A stretch of 7,132 nt of DNA from Oscillospiraceae bacterium (lineage in GTDB: Bacteria > Bacillota > Clostridia > Oscillospirales > UBA929). Below the pieces are notes generated by a model, which was not told where the DNA came from, did no database searches, and saw only the letters and a program-made list of their open reading frames with translations. Numbering within the stretch: position 1 is the stretch's first letter; every line of letters begins with the position of its first letter. The position numbers and the translations under genes were made by a program. Positions 6,510-7,132 of this stretch are shown here, piece after piece. The stretch is taken from contig WRLW01000077.1 in the NCBI GenBank assembly GCA_009777435.1, positions 1 to 7,132 of the forward strand, read 5' to 3'.

Positions 6510-7132
6510 TTACCGATATTTATAGTCCGTTTCCAGCGTCACAACGGCGCCGGCGTCCTGTGAGAACGCCATATAATTATGCGGCGCGCCTGAGTTCGCC
6601 ACCAAAGCGTAACCGTCGCCGGCCATTTGGGCCGCGGTCTCACGGCGGGCCTCCGAGTTTACGTCGCGATCCGCCGTCCCGTAAGACAGCAGGTTGCCGT
6701 AGGCGTTGTCCATATACGCGTTGCCGTAATACGGATCCGTGCCGCGCCAGCCGCCTGAGTAAAACTCCACCCACGCGTGCGGCAGCGGCGCGCGCGTATA
6801 GGAGTAGGGCGTCATCGCGGTACTCAGGTTCAGGCCGCAGACCGTTCTGGCCGGGATGCCGGCCGCGCGCAGCAGACTGACCATCAAATCCGCGTAATCG
6901 CCGCTGTCAATCCTCAAATCCGACGCGTCCGCCGTCCCGTTCTCGTATGCCGCCCGCCGCGCGGCACGGGATATATAGTCTGTCATTATGCGGCCGCCCG
7001 AGAAAAATTCGTTCAGCTCGTCGGCGGGGATACCGCTGTCGCGCGCCTTGGCCCACGCGTGCGCGGCGCTGGAGTAAAACACATATTCATTGATGTCCAG
7101 AGCGACCGCCATGTCGGTTCCGGGCTCCAGCG
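6510..7132 (-). CDS. Transglutaminase-like (papain-fold) domain protein, N-terminus cut by the window edge; catalytic Cys replaced by Ser
   Basis: The reading frame is open through the right edge (LEPGTD precedes the first Met in the window at 7112), so the true start lies outside. Any signal peptide or membrane anchor would also be outside. Numbering from that Met, the transglutaminase-core pattern is clear: DYADLMVSLLRAAGIPARTV (72-91), LPHAWVEFYSGGW (110-122) and TDP (125-127). The usual catalytic triad is Cys-His-Asp. Here His112 and Asp126 are in place, but the residue that lines up with Cys in the family pattern C-x-D-Y-A is Ser70 (codon AGC at 6903-6905). The only Cys nearby, Cys92, lies after the helix in a position that does not fit. 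The protein may therefore lack transferase or peptidase activity and serve as a binding domain, or act with Ser. A neighbouring secreted SLH protein suggests an envelope role, but this is inference. The family call is firm; the function is not known. Confidence 0.85.
   Translation of the reverse strand, partial: LEPGTDMAVALDINEYVFYSSAAHAWAKARDSGIPADELNEFFSGGRIMTDYISRAARRAAYENGTADASDLRIDSGDYADLMVSLLRAAGIPARTVCGLNLSTAMTPYSYTRAPLPHAWVEFYSGGWRGTDPYYGNAYMDNAYGNLLSYGTADRDVNSEARRETAAQMAGDGYALVANSGAPHNYMAFSQDAGAVVTLETDYKYR

Overview
The window looks like chromosomal DNA from a Gram-positive anaerobe of the Bacillota, most likely a clostridial lineage of moderately high GC. Three things suggest this: strong AGGAGG-type ribosome binding sites, a near-consensus vegetative promoter, and a secreted protein carrying three S-layer homology (SLH) repeats. 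This is an inference from gene content, and no species can be named. I see no RNA genes, CRISPR array, insertion sequence or phage gene.

Left part, plus strand. A methyl-accepting chemotaxis receptor enters from the left edge without its N-terminus (positions 2-2026). A 127-base gap follows. It holds a TTGACA-17-TATACT promoter, a long imperfect hairpin, a possible 14-codon leader ORF and a strong ribosome binding site. Next is a 946-residue membrane sensor with the order TM - extracellular sensor - TM - HAMP - PAS - GGDEF - EAL (2154-4994). Its GGDEF domain is degenerate and its EAL domain keeps the catalytic motifs, so it is probably a cyclic di-GMP phosphodiesterase.

Right part, minus strand. 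A secreted protein with two cadherin/Ig-like modules and three SLH repeats (6375-5068) converges on the phosphodiesterase, and a GC-rich hairpin separates the two. Upstream of it, and cut by the right edge, is a transglutaminase-fold protein (7132-6510) with its own terminator. The residue that aligns with its nucleophilic cysteine is serine.

The left pair is plausible as a sensory module in which chemotaxis and cyclic di-GMP turnover respond to extracellular cues. The right pair is plausible as cell-envelope proteins. Nothing in the sequence ties the two pairs together beyond being neighbours. The best leads are a sharp base-composition break inside the chemoreceptor, the structured leader of the phosphodiesterase gene, and the Cys-to-Ser change in the transglutaminase-like protein. 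I did not find a clearly novel multi-gene system.
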